From Chionis minor (Eukaryota > Chordata > Aves > Charadriiformes > Chionididae), in contig VZSF01006724.1 in the NCBI GenBank assembly GCA_013398295.1, positions 248,001 through 312,000 of the forward strand: a DNA stretch of 64,000 bases, given 5' to 3'. The notes beneath the pieces were generated by a model. It was not told the origin of the DNA and searched no databases. It saw only the letters and a program-made list of their open reading frames with translations. The position numbers were made by a program, and so were the translations under genes. Below are positions 1 through 10,473 of the stretch, piece by piece; position 1 is the first letter of the stretch; each line of letters begins with the position of its first letter.

Positions 1-233
1 TCAGGAAACAGAAATTCAGTTAACTCATTTGATAATGCCACGGCTAGCAGCCCCACGAGCCACATCTTTTTCACTCTTCCACATTGCCAACAGTTGTTTT
101 CTTGGTTGTGTGTTGTAGCCACCATACAAAAAAGAGGGAGAGAAGCAAGGAAGCAATATGCCACACCAACAGGAAAGTTTTTCAAATAGAGTAAAAGAGA
201 GGAGCTACATCCAATGTTTCAAGCATATAACAG

Positions 234-239
234 TTTATT
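234..239 (-). promoter_or_regulatory. Polyadenylation signal (AATAAA on minus strand)
   Basis: The plus strand reads TTTATT, giving a canonical AATAAA on the minus strand. Cleavage would be expected some 15-25 bases further left. It is assigned to the candidate minus-strand transcript only by position, and AATAAA is common by chance in AT-rich DNA. Confidence 0.25.
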
Positions 240-588
240 TTAAAGTTAAACATTAACACTAAGTAAAACCAGAGATTAGCAGACACCACCGCTGCGGTTC
301 TAAAAGAGGCAGTTATACACCTCCACAAACAAGCGTTTTAATAAATAACTTAATATATTGAGTCCTCTCATAAAGTTACTCTACATGAAGAAAAACTTAG
401 GCAGTGCCTCTGTCTTGCACAGAGAAATCCTTTTCTCCAGCTTCCAGAGCTGTACCATGCACACAGGCACATTGGCATGATCCCTGTCGAAAGTCACAAC
501 TGTAAAGAGCAGTTGCATTAAGACACAGCATAATTCAGCCCAAAATACAAGATTATGTTTTAGAACCTGTACCAAGGTGTCATCTCAC

Positions 589-704
589 CCAAAACTAAAC
601 TGCAAATATCTTTGAAGCAGATTTCAACAGCAGCTTGACACGTCAAGCATGCCAATACTTTGTGACAGCTCAGGAAGGCTGATTCTGGTATTTGCTTATT
701 AGTG
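589..704 (-). other. Candidate internal exon (minus strand), 116 bases
   Basis: On the minus strand a strong pyrimidine tract ending TTTTTTTCCTAG precedes the segment and a GTGAGA donor follows it. One frame stays open for its whole length (about 38 codons, cysteine-rich, beginning TNKQIPESAF), but that length is not improbable by chance. No domain is recognised. Its phase does not agree with the open frame of the 793-950 candidate exon, so the two are not shown to be one coding sequence. Confidence 0.2.
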
Positions 705-792
705 CTAGGAAAAAAAGAGTAAATAATAATGCACTGTTGAACTCATATTTGCACAGCAGACAGGCAAAAAAACAAGTCTTATTCCTACTTAC

Positions 793-950
793 AGTGCGTC
801 CATCAGATTGCTGACTAAGGCTTCAGGACTTCTGCTTTATGTTGCATCTATTCTTACTCAGCTCTTCATAGCAGAGTTGGGAAGTGTAGCTCTGCCCAGA
901 CTTAGAGGACAAGTAACAAGTCACAGGAAGATATTTTTGTTCCTTGTTCT
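793..950 (-). other. Candidate internal exon (minus strand), 158 bases
   Basis: The minus strand shows a CCCCTCCTCCTTTTCAG acceptor at the right edge and a GTAAGTAGG donor at the left edge, both close to consensus. One frame is open from the acceptor for about 43 codons (starting NKEQKYLPVTC) but reaches a TGA about 20 bases before the donor, which argues for a non-coding exon or a stop in a penultimate exon. A second donor-like GTAAGA lies inside the segment and would remove that stop. No similarity to a known protein was recognised. Confidence 0.22.
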
Positions 951-1472
951 CTGAAAAGGAGGAGGGGAAAAAAAGGATTAGGAAGTTTAGTGATAGCAGA
1001 CAGAAGAATACTAGGTGGTGATTCTGAGGTAAACCAACAGGTACTATGACCAAAGAAAACACAAATATTTTACACGTTACAATTTGAAAGGCTTTGCAAA
1101 CTGGCAGATGACAGTCTTCCTCACTCTTCTCTTTTTTGTTTGTTTGGTTTTGTTTTTTAAATGAAGCGAGGAAAAAAATATCTCTGTTGCTTACCTGACT
1201 TTCAACCATCACTCCCAATTTAGTTCTTGTTAATCTATTTCCCACCCAGATTCTGATTAATAACAGTTTTCTGTTATCACACCACAAAATACAGGAAAGT
1301 CATTGGTACATACAGATTTCCATAATATTACACATACACATTTGCCAGTGTATTGGAAACAGATGAAACCAAACCCACTGGGCTCCTCTTAGTTTGCAAA
1401 CATTTAAGGCAAAAATTGATGGGTAGCATCCAATAATGATACAATCTAGTTTTCTTAAACACACATCACTGA

Positions 1473-1600
1473 CAATTCAAAATGTTTTACAAATACTTCA
1501 AGGGTACTGCGACAGTTTCACAGATAAGGACGCTGGGTCACAGAGAAACAAACTGACCTGTCAAACACTCCTCATCCCAACAACTACAGAGCTAGAAGAG
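1473..1600 (-). mobile_element. Ancient MIR-type (CORE-SINE) relic, antisense
   Basis: The segment reads like the reverse complement of a MIR SINE. First comes a TTTTACAAATACTT stretch matching the MIR 3' tail (AATATTTGTAAAGC), then TTTCACAGATAAGGA, CAGAGAAACAAACTGACC and CTACAGAGCTAG, which parallel the MIR antisense blocks TTTTACAGATGAGGAAAC, CACAGAGAGGTTAAGTGAC and CACACAGCTAG in the same order. It is highly diverged, as expected for an element fixed before the amniote radiation. It carries no reading frame. Recognition is by eye and needs a repeat-library search. Confidence 0.5.
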
Positions 1601-1897
1601 ACCGGTCCGTCTTATCTCAGTCCAATACTTTGGCCTCTAACTCACCTCACACATCAGGCAGATTTAAATAGATCCCACAGAAAAGTATCATAAACCCACT
1701 CTGGTACAGGCGAGTTTAGTGGGAGTGCACAGCTATCCTTCCCTCCCACTGTCAGTCATTCCTCCTGATGTCTGCCAAGCTATGACAGCACTTTACTGGA
1801 TATGTCGGAAGAAACAAACCTCAAGAGTCCTTTAAAGTGGGCTGGTGGAGTTAAAGTGTGCAGAGATCTCGGGAAAGGAAACAGGGATGGAGCTCAC

Positions 1898-2143
1898 CTT
1901 CACAGAAGGCTTGAAGGTGTAAAGAGACAGGGTCCAGGGAGCCAGAGTCTGATCGACTTGCTAACACCTTCCAGCTTTGGAAAAAGTATACCTTAGTAAC
2001 GAAAGGGACCTGTCACTCATATGCAGCCCAGCCCTTGAATTTCAAAAACTTCAGTTTACTCCAGTATTGACGGAGCACAACCAGCATTTGGACCGCCAGC
2101 AAGACAGAAGGTCCAAAAACGAGAGTGCTTTTGTTTCATAGCT
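1898..2143 (-). other. Candidate internal exon (minus strand), 246 bases
   Basis: On the minus strand the acceptor CTTTACTTTCAG lies at the right edge and the donor AAG|GTGAGC at the left edge. Within it one frame is open for about 40 codons and ends at a TGA. Part of it is hydrophobic and then basic (LLAVQMLVVLRQYWSKLK), resembling the end of a membrane protein but not recognised. The other two frames close early. It could be a non-coding exon or the terminal coding exon of an unknown gene. Confidence 0.2.
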
Positions 2144-4447
2144 CTGAAAGTAAAGAAATAACACTACTGTTTCTAATGACAGGCAATAATAAGATTACAA
2201 AACATATAGCCACCGCTGACATAGTATACTCATGAATACAGTGAAACGTACTGCCTCACAGCTTGCAGCTATTACTTGAAATACCTTAGCTTGTTCTCAC
2301 ATATGCCTTAGGAGTGTTATAATTATCAAGTTCTGTCATGGGTCATTAAGATTTTTAAAAACAACATCATTTTTTCCAATAAAAGTTGTCAGAATGAAAA
2401 AAAGCCAAACACACAACAATTAAAAAAAAATTGATCAATTCAAAACAAATTTAATCCAATAGCTTTTTCCATTTTTCTGTGGGTTTCTGCAAACCATTTC
2501 TTTATATTTAAGCAAAAGTTGCAGTAGAGTTGGTCTGTACTTCATTTGAAAACACACTACTTAATTGAATGAAGACTTTCTGGACAGTCCTCCAAATTAG
2601 TCCTCCAGAGGCTTGTCCTCCTCCCTAGCACAGTGACAGCCACTCTGTCCCCTGGACAGGAAAAGCACTGAGCACAGAGTCGTGCTGCTCCGTTGTAAAT
2701 GATCCTCACCGCCACATCCTCCTAAGCCCCTCATCTCGCTACTGCTAGGCAAAGGTGAGCCTCTGCGTTTGCTTCCTTACAGCAGCATCAGGTCATGCCT
2801 CCTTTGTACTACCTGTGTCCTTCGCTAGCCAGCAGCCAACATCCCCAAAAGACAACAGAAAGAACAAAAGGCAAAGAAACCCTAAAGATTCAACCCCGAA
2901 TTTGTCCATGAAACCAGACTTGCTGGCTTTTACCATAGTTCTCCATGCAAAAAAATAACAGCAGTACTTTCTTAGTACACACCATGTCGTAATTGTTAAT
3001 TAAGAGCAGTACCACGCTTTGGAGGTGTAGAGTTCCGCAAGCACTGCTAGCTATATTAGTTTCCACAAGTTTTCTATAGAGATCACTATATGTTCTTTCT
3101 ATGCTTAGATGCCAGAGTCAATAGGATAGAATAATTACCTTCAGATATCCTAAAAAAACACTGTAAGTTCAGCTTGGTGAACGAAGCCAGAGTTATATTG
3201 GCAACAGTAGACTTCCTGCATTTACGTATTACTTTAATACGTATTTTGTGCTATTTCCTGAAATAGAAACATCATTAGCTGTTTGCTAAGCAATATAAGT
3301 ATCAACAATTGAAAAAAGAACAACCAAAAAAACCCAATCTAGTTCTTCACACTTCAACATACTTAAAAGCAACCACAGGCAAACAAGGAAGAAAGGAGAG
3401 GACAGAACAGTTAAGAAAACAAATACACAAAATCAAGTTCAGCTTCTAAAAGGAAAAAGCATAAAAGCATCCAAACACTCTACATGGAACACTAACACCA
3501 TGTCACATTCAAGGAATTCCCTTTATCCAAATAAGGAAATACAGTGTATGCAAATGAACAAATTGGCGAAACTCATCAAGATAGCAAAGGAATAATTCCA
3601 GTGCAAAGCTCAACCTTAAAAAAGGGCAAGCCAACAAATTATGGGTTTTATTTATGGTCATGCTAGAAAGGAAGTAAGCTTTCACGTTTTTTTATTCCCA
3701 ACCATTTTATGACGACCTAGAAGTTTCAGTAGCATAACCTTAAACACAATATAACTGTGATATGAAGGTGGGGAGGAAAGGGAGTAGGAGCAATAAAAAA
3801 GTAAGAAGAGGTAAAACAAGGAAAGAGGGGACTCTTTGCTCTATTAAGAAAAATATGTATTCCACAGGGTAAAATTTATCCTCTGGAAGAGGTCAGAGTC
3901 AAATTGACAAGCAACTGAATGTCTCAAAGTTGTCAAAATCAAGGTTCTTCCAATGTCCTGGCCTTTCGTCTGACCTTCTCAATGGATGTAAGCACTATTC
4001 ATAGTGCCTATGCAGTAACAGTAGACATCTTGCAGAGAACTATAGGAGACTATGTAAATATTTATTTGAGAAGTTGCCACAAATAGTCACTCAACATTCT
4101 TAGATCTCCTCAGAAATAGCTTTGAAGTTATTCTAGATTAGTTCCTAAAATGTCCTTAATCTGTAGAACTACTTATCAACAGGTGTCAAAGAACAGTGCC
4201 TCTTGATAAGAACTACCAGCAATTCAAATAAAGCCCAGAGCGGTATTCCCAAGGCCAACAAGCCAAGATTAATACCACTTCCACGTGGAAAAAAAAAAAG
4301 AAAAAAAAGACGTTAAAAAGGTCTGAGCATAGTAGCAGTCTCATTTTAAACAGCTGAAGGATGCTGTGTTCGTACAGTGAATAATCATCTATTTGTCTTC
4401 TATGAAAACAAGTGTTACCATGAAACCCAGCCCATCACAAGTATGTA
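2144..4447. other. AT-rich intronic or intergenic DNA, nothing recognised
   Basis: No coding frame, RNA gene or clear repeat is visible. It contains short A-runs and a few donor-like motifs on the minus strand (for example near 2708, 2781 and 3137) without convincing partner acceptors. Confidence 0.6.
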
Positions 4448-4510
4448 GAGTCATAGAATCATCTAGGCTGGAAGGGACCATTAAGATCACAGAGTCCAAC
4501 TGTCAAACAT
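4448..4510 (-). mobile_element. CR1 LINE 3' terminal fragment, antisense
   Basis: The plus strand reads TCATAGAATCATCTAGGCTGG followed by AAGGGACCATTAAGATCACAG and GTCCAACTGTC. This is the reverse complement of the conserved CR1 3' end, including the short ATTCTATGA tail unit. Only about 60 bases remain, a severe 5' truncation typical of CR1 copies in birds. No coding part is left. Confidence 0.85.
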
Positions 4511-6299
4511 CACATGCCTTTCTCAGGAAAGGTGGGGTGGGAAACGAGGCTGAAAAGCTGTTGCCTAGCTAAGTGGATGATGAGTAGCAGAAGACCCTAC
4601 AAAAAAAAAGCCATTTCTGAAATAGAAAAGTCCAAAGGCCCAGAAGAACCAGATGTGCCAGCATGGTAGATGGACCTATTGGTCAGGCAACAACTGCAAG
4701 GGCAGTCACTGTCCACAGCACCCACCACCCCATGTACACAGAACACAGTGTTGCTACAGGATGCAGCAACAGCCAGCCTGGCATTTGGGTGCTTTCTTCC
4801 CCTACGCTGGTCTGCCCTTCTCCTTCCACGGCAGCAGTAAATAACCTCATCTTCCGGCAGCAAAATTCTAGTCTCTCTCTACAGCACTGAAAGTCTCTCG
4901 CAAGGTTTTGAGAGCAAAAAAGCTCTCAAGAATATGTGTTTACCACGTTGTGGTTGCAAATTAGGATTGTATGAATATGCTATCAGTAAGTACCCACCCT
5001 GCAGAAAAATAAAAACTAGCAATATTAACAGATCATAAATATTAACATATTTAGATATCTGTCCAGGTCAACTCTTTTCAATCTGTTAACTACAGGCCCT
5101 GAGGAGCTGTAAACCACTTCTGAGGGGACTATGGCAGATGAGAAAGAAAAGCAAGCCTGCTGGCCGGAGGTCTGAATTCAGTTGATGGGGAAGCTCGTAT
5201 TGCCAGAGACAGGTTTAGGGATCCGTGCACCAAAGACGTGGGAGAAGTATTGATGTCAGTACTGGTACTGGTGTCAGCACAGACACAGCTGAGCAACTGT
5301 GGTGGTACTGGAACTACGCTGTGTGGACTGACCCTTGACTGACCCAGGAAGAAGAGCCCATACCTCCAGGAGCAGCAACTCTAAGAAAAATATTTTGACC
5401 AGCATCCTAGAATACTGTTTCACTTTGTTTTTCCATCAACATCCAGGAACGTAGTTTCAATTTATTTCTGTTTTCAGGCTAGGCTAACATGAGAGATTTG
5501 CTCTAGGCTGACTTTCCTATGTACCCCTATAATTTTTAACAGTGTAAGAATGAAATGAAAAAGGAAAAAAGACACTTTAAGTCCTACTTTGATATTAAAT
5601 TTTATCTTAATCCACGCGGCTTTTGGCTTTACATTTTCATTGATACCTGTAGGTAACAGCCACAACTGCAATCATTTCCCAGTTTCATTGATCTACGTGG
5701 CACACAACATCCATCTCTTCCCCCGCCTACCACTGCCTTAGTTAATGCAAATTATCCTTCAGAGGTGAAGCTGCTTCCTTTGGCTTTTCCTAAAGCACTA
5801 GGGCATTAGTCACTTTGCTCAGGGCAAACGGGATACTGAGGACAAAGGCACAATGTGAGAATGGTCTCTTAAATTCACTGACACCCACCCAGAAACCCGA
5901 GGTGAAATTTGACGTCCAGATAAGCTACAACCATCCGTAAAGCCACCTGAGGGGAGGTGCGGAGTGGGGTTGATTTTGGCACTCAAAGCTTTGGCCCAGA
6001 AGTTTCAGTGATACGGCTCCTGTGGGAAGGCACTCTATCAACAGTTACTCTTCCAAAATTATGCCACAAGTTGTGACAACTGTAACCAAAAATTAGCGCT
6101 TTTGCAAGAAATCAAAGCAGTGGTGACATTAATACACAACGAAGAGGCCCCAGAACCAGATGCTGTTCTCGTTTATTCTCCGTATGAGTGACTACTCACT
6201 CGGTGATCTTGAGAAAAGCTGCTTAATCTCGCAGCGTCACCTCTCCCTCCATCACGACGGCAAGAAGTGGACAACCTCCACCTCGAGAAGCAGGAGGTG
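4511..6299. other. Intergenic or intronic DNA, nothing recognised
   Basis: Overlapping frames occur on both strands at 4597-4890, but neither has a domain, codon bias or splice context. The rest is unremarkable. Confidence 0.55.
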
Positions 6300-6429
6300 G
6301 GATGGCGTTGGCGTGCGTAGAGCACTCCTCACCTTGTCTCCAGTACCTCCTACCAGCGGAGAAACCGGCCGCGGAAAGGAGGCAAGCGAGTGAAGCAGAG
6401 GGAAACACCGCGGAAAGCGGCGAGCTTAC

Positions 6430-6621
6430 ATTTTGTAATCGACTTTGTCAGCCGGCAGGTCGTTTTTTCGCTCCCGGTAGAAGCCGCCGCCGCCCGCAGC
6501 CCCGGGAGCGCCCCCGGGGCTCTCCCCGCCGGGCACCGCACCGACCCGCGCCGCGGCGGGGCCCCGGCCCCCCTGCCCCGGCCACGGCGGGCACTTTCAG
6601 GTGCCCCTAGAGTCCCTCCGC
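6430..6621 (-). other. Candidate first exon of the minus-strand transcript
   Basis: The minus strand ends this segment with AAAAT|GTAAGC, a strong donor, immediately downstream of the CpG island. The last stretch is open in two frames (one ends FYRERKNDLPADKVDYK) but has no ATG between the nearest upstream stop and the splice site. It is therefore either 5' untranslated sequence or a coding exon whose start lies in the gap. An ATG could be completed across the junction (AT|G) if the next exon begins with G. Confidence 0.25.
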
Positions 6622-6803
6622 NNNNNNNNNNNNNNNNNNNNNNNNNNNNNNNNNNNNNNNNNNNNNNNNNNNNNNNNNNNNNNNNNNNNNNNNNNNNNNN
6701 NNNNNNNNNNNNNNNNNNNNNNNNNNNNNNNNNNNNNNNNNNNNNNNNNNNNNNNNNNNNNNNNNNNNNNNNNNNNNNNNNNNNNNNNNNNNNNNNNNNN
6801 NNN
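6622..6803. other. Assembly gap (182 N)
   Basis: A run of 182 unknown bases lies inside the GC-richest part of the CpG island. Such sequence is often lost in short-read assemblies. Any first exon or start codon for a gene of this promoter may lie here. Confidence 0.99.
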
Positions 6804-6843
6804 AGCCCGCCTCGCTCGCCCCGCGGCCGCAGCCAGACGCCGC

Positions 6844-6878
6844 GGGGGCGGCCCGGGGAGCGGGCGGGGAAGGCGGGA
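6844..6878 (+). promoter_or_regulatory. Potential G-quadruplex tract
   Basis: Five G-runs of three to five bases, separated by short loops, lie immediately right of the gap within the CpG island. This satisfies the usual G3+ quadruplex pattern. G-quadruplexes are common in bird promoters and would help explain the adjacent sequencing gap. Formation in vivo is inference. Confidence 0.45.
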
Positions 6879-7260
6879 CGGCGCCCACCAGCCCTGCGGG
6901 GACGGGAGGGGGGAAGCGGCTGTGCCGCCCCGCCGGCGGCGGCGGCTTAGGACAGTCCGTCCTGGCCGGTGGGACCCGCACCGGGCCGGGGCTCTCCTTT
7001 CCCCCTCCTCCCACCGACGTTTGCGAAACAAACAAGCCGCAGGGAGGCAAAGGGAGCCGCGGGAACGGCCCGCAGTCCTGTGTGTGTGTCCCCTCCGCCG
7101 GGGCCGCGACACCGGGGGCACCTGCCGGTGTAAGGCCCCCCCCAGGGGGCGGAGGGGCCGCGGCTCCTCCGGGAGGACTGTCCCCGCTTCGGCTTTCGCT
7201 GCTGGAGCCTGAGCGTGCTGCCGTGAGGGGCCCGGGCCTCACTTTTTCGGACTTCCACAT

Positions 7261-8551
7261 CAGTCCTCACCAGGCAGCGTTTCAGGATGCAAACAAGAAG
7301 CCACTAGGTTTTCCCGGACAGGGCAAGTCGGGAACTGATAAAGATTGGTCAGGAAATACCCAGCCCGGGGAAGTTACTTCCTTTTTCTTCCACCTTCTTG
7401 GTAGGCCGTTTGATTAAGGGGCACTCTGAAAAATTACTTGCATCTCAATTGTCCCATTACTTGTTACCGCTTGCGGTAACCCTCCTGGAAAGCAGATCTA
7501 CAAGGGAGTGAGGTTCTTCCCTGCCAAAGCTGATCTCCGCTGCCAAAAAAAAAAATCCACTTGTATCCCAAAACCTCAGAGTACGACTGGAAAAGTGCAT
7601 AGGTGTTTGAAGAAATTCCACTTATTTTTAATAACAGCTCTAAATCCATTCCAATAATGCTGCATGCCACCTTAACATCTCTGCACGGAGACTACAGATA
7701 AGGCCAAGTACACAAGTTTTTCACGATAAGTGTTTGGGGTTTGTTTATACTTTCAAATGCATATCAAGGAATTACATCAAGTACACTAAGAAGCCAAGTT
7801 CATACCTTCAGTGTTTTTCCAGCTCTGTTATTCAGAGAACTATGCACCTTTAGTACAAAACCATAAGGCGGATTGGCTGAAACATATTTAAACTTCAGCT
7901 TAGGCTTTTCAGCTGAACCTTTTTTGTAGGGCTATTTCTGCTCATGGTCTCCCAAAAGGAAACAGTGAGATTGAGTAATTTTTTTCTGGTATGGATTCAG
8001 TTGCAGGAATTGGACCTCAGATTTCACCTGAAGTAAAATGTAAAGTTGTCCCAAGTGACAACCAAAATGCACTGCGTTTTCACTTTCTGTGGTGCTCTAA
8101 TGTGTCCACCTGTGTGGCATGTCCTTGTCTTTAATGTAGAGAAACTCAGCGGCCTTCAGAGCTTAGAGATATTTTAGGTTCAAAGCAGGGCATCTAGTCA
8201 TTGGGTTTCCCTGTTAAGTTTCTTTACCAAGACAGAAGGAAATGGCCCTGCAAATTGTCACTTGGCATCAAGGCCACAAGGAGAGGTGACCACATGATCA
8301 CCAAGGAGACGTCCCTTAAGATCTATTCTGCTCTACAAGAGAACCAGAACATTTCACTGCTTTGGAAATCCACATCTTTCTTACTTTGAAAGTCATTCAG
8401 CGGCTATGTACTCCTATACTGTTGATGTCTAGTTCCTCCCCCAAGACAAAGCTCACTTAGTTATCAGGATACCTAACAATTTATGTTTCAAAAAGGTGTT
8501 TCTTTTGAGCTTAAGAATATCCTGGATCTCAGTTTGGATTTGTGCAAATGC
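7261..8551. other. Intergenic flank of the CpG island
   Basis: No gene is recognised. On the minus strand 7806-7931 is open and ends in a donor-like AAG|GTATGA, with a peptide containing KFKYVSANPPYGF, but there is no good acceptor and no known family. It is treated as unproven. Confidence 0.5.
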
Positions 8552-8726
8552 CTTGCACCACGGCTACAGATAAGGAGAAAGGGAGATGTAAAATATATAG
8601 GCTGGTTCCTCTGTAAATTGATGTTGTCTATACGTAGCCACTTCCAAGGTATTACATCAATTCAGGTGTTATAAACAAAATTGTGCGGAAAGAGATGGTA
8701 ACAGGTAACAAATATGCTGTGCTGAG
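8552..8726 (+). repeat. Inverted duplication, copy A (175 bases)
   Basis: This segment is the reverse complement of 10299-10473. I compared all 175 positions and found a single difference (C at 8561) and no gaps. The match stops abruptly on both sides. The right boundary lies inside a short perfect hairpin at 8724-8742. It has no coding capacity and no recognised transposon ends. The high identity means a recent duplication, gene conversion between arms, or an assembly artefact. Confidence 0.97.
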
Positions 8727-8742
8727 GAGCAGTGTGCTCCTC
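8724..8742. repeat. Short perfect hairpin at inverted-repeat boundary
   Basis: GAGGAGCA, a three-base loop GTG, and TGCTCCTC form an eight-base-pair stem. The edge of copy A falls within its left arm, which is suggestive of a replication template switch at this spot. Confidence 0.6.
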
Positions 8743-10298
8743 TGCCAGAGAAGTTTTGAGCTCTTTAGCAGGACCCACGTTGCTTTGTGCACTATGAAAC
8801 AATACCGGACCTGCCGTGGGGGGGATTCAGTGCAGCTCCATTAAAACGACAGGCGCTCTGCCTAGTTACGGACTTGAAGATCTGGGCATAAGCCAGCAGC
8901 TCGTTGATTACCCCTGTTAACACCTTTTCTTCTCAGCGAGGGCTGAGCTGGTCCAGCGTACAGTGCATTCCCACCCTCTTTCCCCCAGTTCTTCCCTCCC
9001 TTCCTTCCCTCAGGCTGATATCTGGCTCAATAAAAACGTTGGCCTTTCGGATCTCTAACGTAGTAAAACCCTTTTTTTTTTTTTTTCTCAACTGGGTTAA
9101 TATTCACCAAGGTTAACTCGGCTTTGCTAACAAGGTCAAAGGAAGAGGAGAGCAGGAGCAGGGGAGGCAGGGAGGGGGACACTGCCTCCTCTTGGCAGCA
9201 GAAGCTGTCAGGTCTGTTCAGCTTGTCTTTTCTAGTCGAGGACTGAGCTCCTGGCCCTGTAATCGCTTCCAAAATAGTTGCGTGTATGTGAATTATTGTG
9301 TTTTAATTATGCAAGCTGGGTTTTGCAGAGTAGGATGCTGAGTATTCATTTTATTAATGGATTAGAAGCAACTTTTAAAGGAAGACAGCAGGGCAGGGTT
9401 TGGTTTTTCAGAGTGGCTGCGTGCTTTGGGAGGGGCAGGCGAGTCCCCTGACGGGGGGGGGGACTTTCTCTCACTGAGAAGCCCATAGTTCACTGCCCAG
9501 AATTCCAGGTATCCCAGAGCTTCAACACAACCCAGCTGAACGCTACTCATCTCAGCACTTGCTCCAAACACCTTTCTCTCACTTAAATATTAATAAATGT
9601 TCAGCGAACCACTTCCGCCTGCATATTTATGCGTGTGTGAGGCAGGGGAAGGATGTTTGGATGCTTTCTTTTTTTGTTGTTTTTTTCAGGCATACAAGCT
9701 AACGTTTCTACAGACTGGTGCTAAGCATCTGAATTTCAGCACGTAAAAACAAACTGCACTTTTTAAGTGTCCGGCGTTGCCTACCATGGCACATCCTACC
9801 GCATGATACCTTTGTCTTCCTCTGACACCTCCTTTATTCTTTAAGGTAGCTCTGCCCACCCATTAATCATAACTCTGTTTCAGCAGCATTTTGTCATTGC
9901 AGTTCATTTCCTACTCAGTTAATACCCAACATGTCATGTGCTCCATTGTCTTTCGTACTTCTGTATTTTAGCCCGTGTTTCTAGCTCTAAGCAAAAAAAA
10001 CCCCAGGGAATGGGAGATAAGGTCTCTCTAAAGCCAAACCGCAGAGTGCTTACTCAAAGCACATCAGGATAAGCGCCCGCTTGCCACTTTGGGACTACAG
10101 AACAAGACTTCCTTTTACCACTCCAATAGAATTAGAATTAGAGATATCTCCAGGGTAATTCGGTGCTAAAGCCCACAATTGAAAAAAAAACCAAACCCCA
10201 AACATTCAGATGAAGAACTGGCTCACCCAACTCTTTCTTTGGATTTTGGTGGAAAACACCTTCTTTGTTTTTGCAACCCAGCTTTAAGCACTGGGTAT
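8743..10298. other. Spacer between inverted copies, nothing recognised
   Basis: Intergenic sequence of about 1.55 kb with a T-run near 9070 and a G10 run near 9451. No gene or known repeat was seen. Confidence 0.6.
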
Positions 10299-10473
10299 CT
10301 CAGCACAGCATATTTGTTACCTGTTACCATCTCTTTCCGCACAATTTTGTTTATAACACCTGAATTGATGTAATACCTTGGAAGTGGCTACGTATAGACA
10401 ACATCAATTTACAGAGGAACCAGCCTATATATTTTACATCTCCCTTTCTCCTTATCTGTAGCCATGGTGCAAG
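10299..10473 (-). repeat. Inverted duplication, copy B (175 bases)
   Basis: Partner of 8552-8726, in opposite orientation and 174 of 175 bases identical. The flanks (CTGGGTAT on the left, TTAGTCCC on the right) show no target-site duplication or terminal motif. Which copy is the original cannot be told from this window. Confidence 0.97.

Larger units (their letters stand above)
215..6621 (-). ncRNA. Candidate multi-exon minus-strand transcript, unclassified
   Basis: This is a proposed transcript running leftward from the CpG island to a polyadenylation signal near 234. Seen directly: minus-strand donor-like sites at 6429 (GTAAGC), 1897 (GTGAGC), 792 (GTAAGT) and 588 (GTGAGA), and acceptor-like sites with pyrimidine tracts at 2144, 951 and 705. 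These define internal exons of 246, 158 and 116 bases. Reading frames are inconsistent: each exon has one mostly open frame, but I could not join them into one recognised protein, and the visible part of the first exon has no in-frame ATG before its donor. A long non-coding RNA is the simplest reading. A poorly conserved protein gene whose start lies in the assembly gap is possible, as is chance alignment of splice-like sites. Family unknown; function not inferred. Confidence 0.22.
6300..7260. promoter_or_regulatory. CpG island, probable promoter (interrupted by assembly gap)
   Basis: Dense CG dinucleotides and very high GC contrast sharply with the AT-rich surroundings. Runs of GCGG and CCGC flank an assembly gap. 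In birds such islands usually mark promoters, often bidirectional. The left side fits a minus-strand first exon (donor at 6429, alternative donor GTGAGG at 6332). On the right, weak plus-strand donor-like sites occur near 7129 and 7223. The reading frames crossing the gap are GC-rich artefacts and are not called as genes. Confidence 0.7.

Noticed and set aside
823..1287. 154-codon minus-strand frame
   Set aside because: It spans two splice-like boundaries and an apparent intron with a lysine-rich, low-complexity middle. Better explained as exon fragments plus intron than as one gene.
6390..7260. Long frames on both strands crossing the N gap
   Set aside because: They are held open by unknown bases and GC-rich composition, and they overlap on both strands.
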